Shown here piece after piece: positions 36,256 through 45,505 of a stretch of DNA of 64,000 nucleotides; the stretch's first letter is position 1; the number at the start of each line of letters is the position of its first letter. The position numbers and the translations under genes were made by a program. Under the pieces are notes generated by a model. That model searched no databases. It saw nothing but the letters and a program-made list of their open reading frames with translations, and had not been told where the DNA came from. The DNA is taken from NCBI GenBank assembly GCA_964492615.1, contig CAZBKZ010000011.1:1-64000 (forward strand), given 5' to 3'. Origin of the DNA: JAABTH01 sp964492615 (GTDB lineage: Bacteria; Bacillota; Dethiobacteria; DTU022).

Positions 36256-37617
36256 TTACCTTTTTTCAAGGGGAAGATATTCCTGGAAATTTAAAATCGC
36301 CTTGTAGGCCGGACGCATAATCTTATTGGCATTAACTATCTCTTCCAAACGATGAGCAGACCATCCTCCTATACGGGCAATGGCAAAGAGAGGGGTATAT
36401 AGCTGTAACGGCAAGTCCAGGAGGTTATATACAAAGCCGCTGTAGAAATCAACATTAGCGCTCACCCCTTTGTAAATATGTCTTTCTTTCTTGATAATCT
36501 CCGGCCCTAACCTTTCGACCAGTGAATATAACTGAAACTCTTCAGTTCTCTCCTTTTCTTTTGAAAGGCTCTCAACAAACCTTTTAAAAACATTTGCCCT
36601 TGGATCAGATAGAGAATAAACAGCATGTCCCATCCCGTAAATCAAACCGCTGCGATCAAATGCTTCTTTATGCAACAGCTTTGTTAAATAATCAGCAACA
36701 CTGCCTTCATCGTCCCAATCCTTGATATTTTTCTTCATATCTTCAAACATTTGTATTACCTTGATATTAGCACCTCCGTGCCTCGGTCCTTTCAGGGAGC
36801 CGAGAGCGGCGGCAATAGTAGAGTAAGTATCAGTCCCGGTTGATGTGACAACCCGCGTGGTAAAGGTAGAGTTATTACCACCCCCATGATCTGCATGAAG
36901 GATCAAAGCAAGATCCAGTATTTTCGCCTCAAGATGAGAATATTTTTTGTTTGGACGAAGCATCCTTAATATATTTTCTGCAGTGGAAAGCTCCTCTTTT
37001 GGCGCATGTATATAAAGACTTTTCTGGTCATGGTAGTGACGGTAAGCCTGGTAACCGTATACAGAAAGCGAAGGAAAGAGAGCAACCAGCTGCAGAAGCT
37101 GGCGCAGCACATTAGGCAGTGACGTATCATCTGCACTTTCATCGTAGGCATACATGGTCAGGACAGACCGGGCAAGTGTATTCATCATATCCTGGCTGGG
37201 AGCTTTCATAATAATGTCCCGCACAAAACCTGTTGGCAAATAACGGTAATCGGCCAAAATGTGGTTAAACCTTGCCAGCTCATCAGGATCGGGTAACTGA
37301 CCGAACATGAGCAGGTAGACCACTTCTTCAAAACCAAAGCGGTCTTCTTCTGTTAAACCATCAACTATTTGCTCCACATCGATCCCCCGGTAATAAAGTT
37401 TCCCCTCACAGGGAACTTCAATGCCGTCAACCTTTTTAAACGATATAATATCAGCAATATCAGTTAAACCGGCCAGCACACCTTTTCCGCTTAAATCACG
37501 CAGTCCTCTTTTAACATCATACTTCTCATAAAGGGATGGATCGATGGTACTGTTATCTTCACAGAGAGTTGCAAGCTTTTCTATCTCTGCATTCAGATGG
37601 GCTATTTTTTTGTTCAT
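36256..37617 (-). CDS. Citrate synthase family enzyme
   Basis: 453 residues, condensing acetyl-CoA with oxaloacetate (or propionyl-CoA if a methylcitrate synthase). Catalytic segments are visible: LHADHGGGNNSTF with the first His, KGPRHGGAN, and YGMGHAVYSLSDPRA with the second His and the catalytic Asp. The N-terminal extension of about 50 residues is typical of this clostridial branch. Citrate versus 2-methylcitrate cannot be told by eye. It is monocistronic, transcribed from the extended -10 at 37646-37654. Confidence 0.92.
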   Translation of the reverse strand: MNKKIAHLNAEIEKLATLCEDNSTIDPSLYEKYDVKRGLRDLSGKGVLAGLTDIADIISFKKVDGIEVPCEGKLYYRGIDVEQIVDGLTEEDRFGFEEVVYLLMFGQLPDPDELARFNHILADYRYLPTGFVRDIIMKAPSQDMMNTLARSVLTMYAYDESADDTSLPNVLRQLLQLVALFPSLSVYGYQAYRHYHDQKSLYIHAPKEELSTAENILRMLRPNKKYSHLEAKILDLALILHADHGGGNNSTFTTRVVTSTGTDTYSTIAAALGSLKGPRHGGANIKVIQMFEDMKKNIKDWDDEGSVADYLTKLLHKEAFDRSGLIYGMGHAVYSLSDPRANVFKRFVESLSKEKERTEEFQLYSLVERLGPEIIKKERHIYKGVSANVDFYSGFVYNLLDLPLQLYTPLFAIARIGGWSAHRLEEIVNANKIMRPAYKAILNFQEYLPLEKR

Positions 37618-37645
37618 ATAATTACCTCACTTTTTCTTTTTATTA

Positions 37646-37654
37646 ATTATATCA
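37646..37654 (-). promoter_or_regulatory. Extended -10 promoter for citrate synthase
   Basis: Minus strand TGATATAAT, a TGn extended -10, about 30 bases upstream of the start codon; no clear -35. Confidence 0.4.
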
Positions 37655-37743
37655 TTAGTTGAAAAGCCCTGCTTTAACGGGATAGTTCTATACGATAAGC
37701 TGATAATCAAACGCATGCAGCCGACAATAATTATATAATGAAA

Positions 37744-37769
37744 AGAACCACCCGGTTTCGGGCAGTTCT
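37744..37769 (-). terminator. Terminator after the TRAP operon
   Basis: AGAAC..CCCG (37744-37754) pairs with CGGG..GTTCT (37759-37769) around a GTTT loop. It is followed by TTTT on the minus strand and ATTTTTG on the plus strand, so it can work both ways. It lies 56 bases after the dctM stop. Confidence 0.65.
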
Positions 37770-37824
37770 ATTTTTGTATTTATATTAACTTAAATCATAG
37801 ATATGCTTTCCAGCCTGATATTAC

Positions 37825-39123
37825 CTAATACATAAGGCTTGGCAGGAAAAGAACAATATTCGGAAATGCTGCTACCAGAATTGAAGCTATAATCAGGGTT
37901 ATCCAAAACGGCCACTGGGCCGCAAACACCTGGGTTGATGGCACCTTGGTGATGGAAGATGCGACCAGGCTCACTACTCCGACGGGAGGAGTGAGTAAAC
38001 CGGTAAGCAGCATCATTATAGTCATAACCCCAAACCAGACTCCATTGTATCCAAGTGACATTACTATCGGGTAAATAATTGGGGTCATGATAACCAGGGT
38101 AGCCATCTCGTCCATAAATGTGCCCATTGCTGTATAAATAACCAGAATGATTAGAATGATAAAAAATGGTTCAATGTGTAACCCATCAATAAACCCGGTG
38201 AGACGCATCGGAATAAGGCTCCGGGTTAAGAAAGCTCCAAACAGTTTACCGCCAATCAGAACTATAAATACCATGGCAGTAATCCTGACAGAAACAATAA
38301 CCGCATCAACAAATTGTTTCCACTTCAGCCGACCGATCAAGATTGAAAATACAAGTGATAAAAAGGCCCCAACCGCACCGGCTTCAGTAGGGGTAAAAAA
38401 TCCGCCATAAATACCACCAATGCTGATAATAAATATAACCGGCACAGCCCAGACATATTTTAGCTCCTGCCAGGGAAAGGGCGTTTTTTCAATAACCGCT
38501 TCCGGAGCCAGCTTTGGTTTCCATATCAGTAGCAGCCGTACCGTGATCATCAGCAAGATCATGGTCATCACGCCCGGCAGGAAACCACCGATTAAAACCT
38601 GGCCAATAGATTCTTCGGTCAGGGCACCATAAACAACAAGGGCAGTGCTGGGAGGAATTACAACCCCCAGAGTCGACCCGACGGCAGAAACACCTGTGGC
38701 AAAGCCGGGATCATATTTATACCTGCGCATTTCCGGTACTGCTACTGCTGAAATCGTAGAAACAGAAGCAACAACAGAACCACATACAGACCCGAAAGCA
38801 GCACCGGCGCCGATGGTGGCAATCGCCATTCCCCCTTTAATCCTGCCGATCAAACCATTGAGTACTTCGTAAAGATCTGCCCCAAGGTTCGCTTTCGACA
38901 AAAACATACCCATTAAAACAAAGAGAGGAATAACACTGAAGCTATAATTCTGGGTAATCAGGATAATGTCGATACCGAGTTTGTTAAGCGCCGGCCCCGT
39001 TGAAGAAAGCATGATATTGCCAATAATTGCTACTACAGTCATGGCAATCCCTACCGGGATCCGAATCAACAAAAGAACGAGGAGCAAAATTATGCCCAAG
39101 ATTCCGATTTCAATCGGCGTCAT
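37825..39123 (-). CDS. dctM: TRAP transporter large permease
   Basis: 432 residues and about twelve hydrophobic helices of the DctM family, with the N-terminal LLVLLLIRIPVGIAM, the SVCGSVVASVSTISAVAVPEM loop and the C-terminal GLLTPPVGV. It uses a sodium gradient to import an organic acid delivered by DctP. It overlaps dctQ by 14 bases. Confidence 0.93.
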   Translation of the reverse strand: MTPIEIGILGIILLLVLLLIRIPVGIAMTVVAIIGNIMLSSTGPALNKLGIDIILITQNYSFSVIPLFVLMGMFLSKANLGADLYEVLNGLIGRIKGGMAIATIGAGAAFGSVCGSVVASVSTISAVAVPEMRRYKYDPGFATGVSAVGSTLGVVIPPSTALVVYGALTEESIGQVLIGGFLPGVMTMILLMITVRLLLIWKPKLAPEAVIEKTPFPWQELKYVWAVPVIFIISIGGIYGGFFTPTEAGAVGAFLSLVFSILIGRLKWKQFVDAVIVSVRITAMVFIVLIGGKLFGAFLTRSLIPMRLTGFIDGLHIEPFFIILIILVIYTAMGTFMDEMATLVIMTPIIYPIVMSLGYNGVWFGVMTIMMLLTGLLTPPVGVVSLVASSITKVPSTQVFAAQWPFWITLIIASILVAAFPNIVLFLPSLMY

Positions 39124-39604
39124 TACTGAGCACCCCCCCCTCTTTTAAGAAAACCAGGTCAGAGATAATTGACAGGATATAACCGATCAATCCAACCGAG
39201 GCAATGAACACGACAGGCCAGTGCGGTATTTTCATAATCGCAGTAGTAGCATTGGTGCTGATTAAAAGGCGGCCATATTTAAAAACAACCCAAAACATCA
39301 CAATTGTAATGGCCAGGTAAATTAATGAGCTTAAAAAAGAAATGAAGCGCCTGCCTTTCAAAGGCAGACGATCGTAGAGAACATCGATCACTACATGCTC
39401 CTTAAAATGCTGGGCATTACCAACGCCAAAAAAAACAATAAAGGTCAGGACAAGACAGGTAAGTTCATAGCTGCCTGAAATTGGCTGGTTTAAAAAATTT
39501 CGCATGATAACATCAGCCACAGTTAAACACATCAGGGATATGAGAGTTATTCCACTTATATATTGCAAGTAATAATTAATATTTTTAATACTTTTTCGCA
39601 TCAA
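39110..39604 (-). CDS. dctQ: TRAP transporter small permease
   Basis: 164 residues with four hydrophobic helices and the DctQ signature MCLTVADVIMRNFLNQPISGSYELT. Forms the membrane complex with DctM. Separated from dctP by 210 bases that contain the strong hairpin at 39742-39778. Confidence 0.9.
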   Translation of the reverse strand: MMRKSIKNINYYLQYISGITLISLMCLTVADVIMRNFLNQPISGSYELTCLVLTFIVFFGVGNAQHFKEHVVIDVLYDRLPLKGRRFISFLSSLIYLAITIVMFWVVFKYGRLLISTNATTAIMKIPHWPVVFIASVGLIGYILSIISDLVFLKEGGVLSNDAD

Positions 39605-39741
39605 GGTAATACCTCCCCCAAAAGGTAGGGATATGCGTAACTATTATTTTCTATTTTATTGGTTGTCTTCCCGGCTAAGATTAACCGGTAATAATCCTTG
39701 TGTTGTATTTTTCCGGGATTATTTCGTATCTCCTTTTATAA

Positions 39742-39778
39742 AAGGGCTACGGTGGCCGTTTGAAGCCACCGTACCCTT
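39742..39778 (-). terminator. Intercistronic hairpin between dctP and dctQ
   Basis: AAGGG-C-TACGGTGGC (39742-39756) pairs with GCCACCGTA-CCCTT (39765-39778): 14 bp with one bulge, followed on the minus strand by TTTTATAAAA. It probably attenuates transcription or protects the dctP 3' end, giving more binding protein than permease. Confidence 0.7.
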
Positions 39779-39814
39779 ATAAGAACCTTGTTAAGAAAAG
39801 AAACTGCTCGTCTC

Positions 39815-40906
39815 TTATCTGAAGCTATCCCTGATGGAGATCATCAGATCGTAAAATTCCTGGGCATCATAACCCATTGCATTCATTTCAGCAATATACT
39901 CTTCAACTACAGGAGCAGCCAGCTCAGAGAACATGGCTTTCTCTTCGTCTGTAAGATAGTGAATTTCCATTCCTTCCTCAATCATCGAATCAAGACCCCA
40001 CTGGTGGAGATCATCGTAATATTGTGCAGATTTAATGCTGAGCGCCCTGCCTCCGATTGTCTCGAAGAGTTCCTGATCTTCAGGGGTTAACTTGTTCCAA
40101 GCATCCCAGCTAATAGCCATAACCTGCGGCGAAACGTAGAGGTTCATGCCTTCAGTACCATACTGGAGCACTTCATAAAGCCTGTAGGTCGGAATTGCAG
40201 AAGCCCCGGTAGCAAGACCGTCAACAACACCTCTTTCAATATTATCATAGGCATCGGGCATTGGCATACCTGCTGTTGTAGCGCCAAACCTGGCCAGTGA
40301 TGCATCGATCATCGGGCCCGCACTTCTCAGGCTAACGCCCTGTAGATCGCTCGGCACACTAATTGGCTTATTGTTGGTATAAACATCACTAACATCGGCA
40401 GTATACATATTAAATACTTTAAAATCTTTATATTCCTCCTGGAAAGCTTCACTTTGCTCAAAAAGCCCCCAGATAGTTTCAGTTGCCTCAACACCAGAAT
40501 CGAAATGATCGAAGAATGAAATCATTTCTGTAAGGGGGAAACGACCGGCGGTATAACCCTGCAGGGTCCATACCATATCGACTGCACCGGTGGAAATATC
40601 ATCAATCGCTGATGTGCCACTGGTAATTGATCCGCCCGGATGCAGGTGGATAACTATACGACCTTCACTTTTTTCCATAATTTCTTCAACAAAGGGGACG
40701 ATAATATCTACATGGTGATGGTGAGTTGCGGGGAAGGGGTGAGCAAAAGTCAGTTCCACCACTTCAGCAGGTGCAGCTGTTTCTTCATCGGGTGCAGTCT
40801 CATCTGTAACATCTGTCCCGGCCTGCTGGCCGCCGCAACCTGCCACACTAAGCATTATCAGAGCTAAAGCCAAAAAACCTATAAACATAAAAGACTTTTT
40901 ATTCAT
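39815..40906 (-). CDS. dctP: TRAP transporter solute-binding lipoprotein
   Basis: 363 residues. A signal peptide with lipobox SVAGC (about residue 24) and a Thr/Glu/Ala-rich linker anchor it outside the membrane. The DctP fold follows, including GVSLRSAGPMIDA with the conserved ligand-carboxylate-binding Arg, ERGVVDG and a His-rich FPATHHHH segment near the start of the mature domain. The ligand is likely an organic acid. The ATG at 40906 follows GAGGGA. The leader is about 190 bases long if the promoter at 41103-41131 is used. Confidence 0.92.
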   Translation of the reverse strand: MNKKSFMFIGFLALALIMLSVAGCGGQQAGTDVTDETAPDEETAAPAEVVELTFAHPFPATHHHHVDIIVPFVEEIMEKSEGRIVIHLHPGGSITSGTSAIDDISTGAVDMVWTLQGYTAGRFPLTEMISFFDHFDSGVEATETIWGLFEQSEAFQEEYKDFKVFNMYTADVSDVYTNNKPISVPSDLQGVSLRSAGPMIDASLARFGATTAGMPMPDAYDNIERGVVDGLATGASAIPTYRLYEVLQYGTEGMNLYVSPQVMAISWDAWNKLTPEDQELFETIGGRALSIKSAQYYDDLHQWGLDSMIEEGMEIHYLTDEEKAMFSELAAPVVEEYIAEMNAMGYDAQEFYDLMISIRDSFR

Positions 40907-41090
40907 CAATTTTCCCTCTTTTCAACGATGATTATGAAGCTTTACCACATATTACCTGAAGTCTTTAAATCAAAGTGTTTTTAACTGCATCACCTCTTAT
41001 ACCGTGGATTATCCTGTTCGTTACCAACTATCGAGTGTTGCAGGTATAACTAATCGAAAAAAGAGTAGCTATAAATTAATCTATACATCT

Positions 41091-41104
41091 ATACATAAAT
41101 GTAT
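41091..41104. promoter_or_regulatory. Operator-like inverted repeat over the dctP promoter
   Basis: ATACATAAATGTAT is a 6-bp inverted repeat with AA between. It overlaps the -10 and start point of the minus-strand promoter and is preceded by a CTATACAT direct repeat (41081-41096). A likely site for the GntR regulator at 42783. Confidence 0.5.
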
Positions 41105-41131
41105 TATAATTAATTATGATAATCTTGTCAA
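41103..41131 (-). promoter_or_regulatory. Consensus sigma-A promoter for the TRAP operon
   Basis: Minus strand TTGACA (41126-41131), 17-base spacer, TATAAT (41103-41108): a perfect match to both hexamers at ideal spacing. The 425-base gap between dctP and the methyltransferase gene holds this promoter, two operator-like repeats and no other gene I can support. Confidence 0.85.
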
Positions 41132-41273
41132 ACAATTAATTATTGCGACATATGCTGTTTTCAGTCATTTTCGTCAAGGTCAATAATTTGTTTTTATTTA
41201 ACCATAGTTTCGTTAAAAGCTATGATGCGCCTTCTTCTGTTTGAAGTTATGTAATCGGGATTAAGCACAAAAA

Positions 41274-41291
41274 TATATGTATATACATATA
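41274..41291. promoter_or_regulatory. 18-bp palindrome upstream of the methyltransferase gene
   Basis: TATATGTATATACATATA is a perfect 18-bp palindrome containing TGTATATACA, the style of site bound by HutC-type GntR regulators. It ends 40 bases before the start codon at 41332, where it could block transcription. The regulator gene is the next one downstream. Confidence 0.55.
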
Positions 41292-41331
41292 AACAAGTTA
41301 GCACGCTTTGCTACAGAAAGGTGTTCGGACA

Positions 41332-42699
41332 ATGGCCGACTCTAAACAAAATCTATTTGAGTCGAGACTGGGACGATATCAGGCTGCCATAACACTGGAA
41401 CAGCCGGATCGGATTCCGATTGCTCCAGGTACTAATTATTTTTCAGAAAAATATGCCGGCTACAACAACCAGGAAATTATTTACGACAGTGCAAAATGGC
41501 AAGATGCCGAAATCAAATTCGTCAATGACTTCCCCGAAACAGACGTTCTGCGCAACAACCGGATCTGGGCCCCCATGTATGATGCCGTAGGCTGTAAAAC
41601 ATATAAGCTCCCAGGGCGTGATCTCCCCCCAACAATGCAATTTCAGTTTGTCGAATCAGATTACATGAAAGCAGATGAATACGACCTCTTGATCAGCGAT
41701 CCGGTAGATTTCATGTTAAATGTATATCTGCCCCGGGTCCTGGGTGAATTGTCCGACAGGGGTTCTAAACGCTCTTACGTGGCTTTACTCAAAAGCGGAA
41801 TGGCCCAGGTGATGATGTCGGGGATAATGAAAAAGCGTTCCTTATTTCTTGAAAGTGAACTAGGAATGCCTCAACCTACAGTTGGTGTTTTTTTAGCACC
41901 GTTTGATGTTCTTTCCGACACCCTGAGAGGGCTGACCGGAATAATGCTGGACCTTTACCGCCAACCGGAAAAAATATTGGAAGCATGTGATATTTTAACG
42001 AATGAAATGATCAACCTGGCCCTGTCAACTGCTGACCCCCTAAAGCGGTATCCCATTTTTGTACCGACCCACAAAGCCTGCTTCCTCTCGCCGAAACAGT
42101 TTGAGACATACTATTGGCCCTCTTTCAAGAAAACTATGGAAGCAATCATTGACGCGGGTTACACAATCAGGGCATACTTGGAAGGAAACTGGAGCGCACA
42201 CTGGCATTACATGCTTGAAATGCCCAGGGGCAAAGTTTTATGTGACATAGACTCGCAGGGCGACATAGTCAGAGCCAAAAATGATATCGGTCATCACCAG
42301 TGTATTGCCGGTGGCATTCCTGATTCGTTATTCATCTTAGGCAAGCCGGAAGAAATTCGGGAAAAAGTTCGGGAGCTTTGTTCTACTGTAGGTAAAGACG
42401 GGGGTTACATTATTAATGGAGGATGCAACATACCATACGACACCAAGCCGGAAAACTACCGGGCCATGATTGATGCAACAATTGAGTTCGGAACATATTT
42501 CAAAGACCTGAAAGCAAAGCCCCGCATCCCACTGGTGCAGGCCTCCTCTACTGAAGGCATTAACAAGAAAATGGTAACCTCCTGGGAAGAAAAGAAAGCC
42601 GAACTGGGTGAAATACTGGGAGATGAAAGTTTGATCAAAGAACCCTGGGAGACACTCGAAGTAATGGCTTACAACTGGTTCTGGCACTGGGTAATGTGA
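41332..42699 (+). CDS. Uroporphyrinogen-decarboxylase-family methyltransferase
   Basis: 455 residues of the URO-D/MtaA/CmuA superfamily, in which anaerobes move methyl groups to or from corrinoid proteins. Visible: QPDRIPIAPGTNYF near the N-terminus, TVGVFLAPFDVLSD, and the late INGGCNIPYDTKPENYRAM. The His-x-Cys zinc motif of MtaA/MtbA is not seen at the usual place (YLEGNW instead), so the metal site may differ. The adjacent corrinoid protein gene supports methyl transfer rather than haem synthesis. The ATG at 41332 follows AAGGTG by 9 bases. Confidence 0.82.
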   Translation: MADSKQNLFESRLGRYQAAITLEQPDRIPIAPGTNYFSEKYAGYNNQEIIYDSAKWQDAEIKFVNDFPETDVLRNNRIWAPMYDAVGCKTYKLPGRDLPPTMQFQFVESDYMKADEYDLLISDPVDFMLNVYLPRVLGELSDRGSKRSYVALLKSGMAQVMMSGIMKKRSLFLESELGMPQPTVGVFLAPFDVLSDTLRGLTGIMLDLYRQPEKILEACDILTNEMINLALSTADPLKRYPIFVPTHKACFLSPKQFETYYWPSFKKTMEAIIDAGYTIRAYLEGNWSAHWHYMLEMPRGKVLCDIDSQGDIVRAKNDIGHHQCIAGGIPDSLFILGKPEEIREKVRELCSTVGKDGGYIINGGCNIPYDTKPENYRAMIDATIEFGTYFKDLKAKPRIPLVQASSTEGINKKMVTSWEEKKAELGEILGDESLIKEPWETLEVMAYNWFWHWVM

Positions 42700-42782
42700 A
42701 AAAAGATATGCCAAAAGTATTGTCCGGTGGGATTGTTAAACTGTCGGAAATTACGATTTTTCTATGAAAAGGATGCCTTGTT

Positions 42783-43556
42783 ATGGACATGGATAATATC
42801 CAATACACCCTGACTTTTCAGGACAGGATAGATAAAACATCTATTATTCCGGCATATTACCAGCTTGCCAAGATACTGGAATACAAAATTCGCCTCGCCG
42901 ATTTTAAGCAGGGCGACAAACTACCGACTGAGATTGAGCTGGCCGAAAAATATCAAATCAGCCGCATGACAGTCAGACGGGCTATTGCCGAGCTGGTGAA
43001 TAAAAAACTGGTTACCCCGCAGAAAGGGCGCGGCACTTTTATTAACAAGCCTAATATAGATAATATTGTATTTGAGCTTGAAGGTTTTCTAGAAGATTTG
43101 GAAAAAAGAGGATTGCAGACTATTTTCAAGCTAATTGAAGCAAAAGCTATGCGTTCTGACGGAGAAGATCGTATTTCGAAAAAACTGTTGCTTAATAAAG
43201 GCGAAAGATATCTTTACACCCGTTCCATCCTCTATGCCGATGATGAACCACTGATGTATGATGTTAAATACCTTCACTATTACAAACAAAAACCGATTTT
43301 GGAAGTCAGCAGCCCTTCTCTCTATCACTTCATCAGAGACAATACTGATAAAATGCCCACTAAAAGCGACCGTGTGCTTAAAGTTGCCCTTCTAACCAGC
43401 AAAGAAGCTTTGCTACTGAATGTGCCTCCAGACACTCCCGCTTTTCTTCTTGAACAACTCTTTTTTGATGAAAACGATCTGCCAATTGGTTTAAGCAAAT
43501 CACTCTACCGTGGAGACCGCTACAAACTTACCAGCACAGGCAAGCTATTATTTTAA
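42783..43556 (+). CDS. GntR-family transcriptional regulator, HutC type
   Basis: 257 residues. A winged helix-turn-helix (about 22-88; GDKLPTEIELAEKYQISRMTVRRAIAEL, then KGRGTF wing) is followed by a UTRA ligand-binding domain. It probably senses a small metabolite of the methyl-group or TRAP substrate pathway and controls the palindromic sites at 41091-41104 and 41274-41291. ATG with AAAGGATG upstream; 83 bases after the methyltransferase gene. Confidence 0.9.
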   Translation: MDMDNIQYTLTFQDRIDKTSIIPAYYQLAKILEYKIRLADFKQGDKLPTEIELAEKYQISRMTVRRAIAELVNKKLVTPQKGRGTFINKPNIDNIVFELEGFLEDLEKRGLQTIFKLIEAKAMRSDGEDRISKKLLLNKGERYLYTRSILYADDEPLMYDVKYLHYYKQKPILEVSSPSLYHFIRDNTDKMPTKSDRVLKVALLTSKEALLLNVPPDTPAFLLEQLFFDENDLPIGLSKSLYRGDRYKLTSTGKLLF

Positions 43557-43581
43557 CTCCTGGCCCAAAAAGCATTATAAT
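43553..43581 (+). promoter_or_regulatory. Promoter for the corrinoid protein gene
   Basis: TTAACT (43553-43558), 17-base spacer, TATAAT (43576-43581), beginning at the stop of the regulator gene. Confidence 0.45.
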
Positions 43582-43620
43582 AGTAACTATAATCACTGAA
43601 ATTCCGAGGGGGGTTAAAAG

Positions 43621-44271
43621 ATGAAAGATGAGCTTATTGATGCAATAGCCAGGCTTGATGAAACATCCTCAATAAACCAGGTTAAAGATATGCTGCAGCA
43701 GGGAATCAACCCGGTAGATATCATGAGATGGTCACAGGAAGGAGTCAAGCTGGTAGGCGAAAGATACAGCTTTGGTATCTACTACCTTTCAGACCTGATC
43801 ATGTCCAGTGAAATCTTAAAAGAAATTTTTTATATGCTATCCCCGGGCATTGAACTTGAATATATTGAACAGCAGGAAAAGGAAGAGATCATTGTTGGAA
43901 CAATCCAGGGAGATATTCATGACCTGGGAAAAGATATCTTAATTTTCACCCTCCGGTCAGCAGGTTTCAAAGTTCATGATCTCGGTGTTGATGTACCAGC
44001 CGAAAAATTTATAAAAAAAATACAAGAAACCGGAGCCAGGATTATCGGAGTATCAGTTCTTCTGAATTTTTGTTTCAATGAAATCAAAAAACTTAACGAG
44101 TTGCTGACAGAATCGGGTCTGCGCAACAAGGTTAAAGTAATTGTTGGCGGTTACCCGGTAAACCAGGCAGTTAATGAATTTGTTGGAGCTGATTATTACT
44201 CAAACGATGCCCTGGAAGCACTGAGTATCATCAAAAATATTGCCGCCTCATTCAAGAAAGATTTCTCCTGA
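43621..44271 (+). CDS. Corrinoid (B12-binding) methyl-carrier protein
   Basis: 216 residues: an N-terminal helical cap (1-85) and a Rossmann B12-binding domain. The cobalt-ligand motif DIHDLGKDI places the lower-axial His at H100; VGGYPVNQ and the Gly-rich strand of the dimethylbenzimidazole-tail pocket follow. It should carry a methyl group on cobalt between two methyltransferases such as those at 41332 and 45663. Start ATG with GAGGGGGG upstream. Confidence 0.92.
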   Translation: MKDELIDAIARLDETSSINQVKDMLQQGINPVDIMRWSQEGVKLVGERYSFGIYYLSDLIMSSEILKEIFYMLSPGIELEYIEQQEKEEIIVGTIQGDIHDLGKDILIFTLRSAGFKVHDLGVDVPAEKFIKKIQETGARIIGVSVLLNFCFNEIKKLNELLTESGLRNKVKVIVGGYPVNQAVNEFVGADYYSNDALEALSIIKNIAASFKKDFS

Positions 44272-44357
44272 CAGCAATATTAAACTGTTGATACAAATCA
44301 GGACTTACAGGTGAGCCGGATCTGCCAACCCGGGTAATCAGCCTTTTTTTCAGTCAG

Positions 44358-44386
44358 AAGACAAACATCGTGATTACCGTTATAAT
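44358..44386 (+). promoter_or_regulatory. Promoter for the FUSC-like gene
   Basis: AAGACA (44358-44363), 17-base spacer, TATAAT (44381-44386), about 35 bases before the GTG start. Confidence 0.5.
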
Positions 44387-44420
44387 AGATTGAGTTTATA
44401 GTGAAAGAGAGAGATATAAT

Positions 44421-45473
44421 GTGAACCGTTTTTTAGTTGGAGGGAGAGTTCTTAAGACTGTCCTTGCAGTTACCATGTCTATATACATCGCCCAGTATTT
44501 TGGTCTACCGCGAATGATTCTTGCTGCTATTGTTGCTCTGATAACCGTTCAAAAAACATTTTACCACTCATTAGTCCAGAGCATGTCCAAGGTCGGCGGG
44601 GTGCTGATCGGCGGTATTCTGGGTGCTGTGTTCAGCTATTTTTTCGGAGTAAGCCCCCTTGGGTACGGCCTGGTCACACTGGCATCCATATATATCTGCC
44701 TTCAGCTTAAAATGCAGGAACACATTGTTTTGACCACTGTTACTGCAATAACTATAATTTTTAGCGGGAGTGAAATGCCCCTGCTCTCTTACTCTGCCGG
44801 ACAAATTTTGACTGGCCTGATCGGCGCTGTTTGCGCCCTTTCAGTTAACTACCTGTTCACACCAAACCATAAGAAAGAAGTAATCCAAATTATTAAAGGA
44901 ACTGAGGAAGGTCTCAGCAGAGCTATAGACTTTATTAAAATGGAAATGATCCAACCGGAATGCGACGATAACGACTTCAAAGAGCTGGTTAGAGAGCTTC
45001 ATAATAAGATCGACAAAGGTCTGGAAACCTCAAAGCTGCTGCACGAAGAACAAAGATTTATTATTAATCGCGAAACGGCATCAGATCGATACCATCAAAC
45101 TTTTCAGGCTTATAAATCTCAGCTCAGACGTCTGGCGGAAATGCATAATCTTGCCCGCCGCATCCCCATTCGCGTTCCGCAGGCAGCCCCCCTGGTCCAG
45201 CTATTTTCTATTGTTCAAAAAATACAGCGTAGAAAAATAGAAGGGAAGAAAACCCATTACCGCCTGGTTGAAAAAGTAATTGAAAGATTGGAGCATAGTT
45301 TTGAAGAGATGGAACTGCCCCAGACGCGCCAGGAATTTGTCAGCCGGGCTTCCCTCTTTCATCTTTTGCAGGAGATAAAACGTTACTACGACCGGATCCA
45401 ACAGATACCTGCGAAAGTACTGCCGCAAAAAAAAAGGGACAGTAAACATAAGGCTTCGACAAAAAAGCCATAA
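44421..45473 (+). CDS. FUSC/aromatic acid exporter-like membrane protein
   Basis: 350 residues: five or six hydrophobic helices in residues 1-150 (GGRVLKTVLAVTMSIYIAQYFGLP, KVGGVLIGGILGAVFSYFFG) then a long charged, largely helical cytoplasmic part. This is the one-halved ArAE_1/DUF939 layout found in Bacillota such as YqjA. Transport of aromatic acids is a family suggestion only. GTG start, with AGAGAGA upstream. It has its own promoter. Confidence 0.78.
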   Translation: MNRFLVGGRVLKTVLAVTMSIYIAQYFGLPRMILAAIVALITVQKTFYHSLVQSMSKVGGVLIGGILGAVFSYFFGVSPLGYGLVTLASIYICLQLKMQEHIVLTTVTAITIIFSGSEMPLLSYSAGQILTGLIGAVCALSVNYLFTPNHKKEVIQIIKGTEEGLSRAIDFIKMEMIQPECDDNDFKELVRELHNKIDKGLETSKLLHEEQRFIINRETASDRYHQTFQAYKSQLRRLAEMHNLARRIPIRVPQAAPLVQLFSIVQKIQRRKIEGKKTHYRLVEKVIERLEHSFEEMELPQTRQEFVSRASLFHLLQEIKRYYDRIQQIPAKVLPQKKRDSKHKASTKKP

Positions 45474-45505
45474 TTTAAAGTCCCTTTCTTTTTAAAATAT
45501 ACTCC

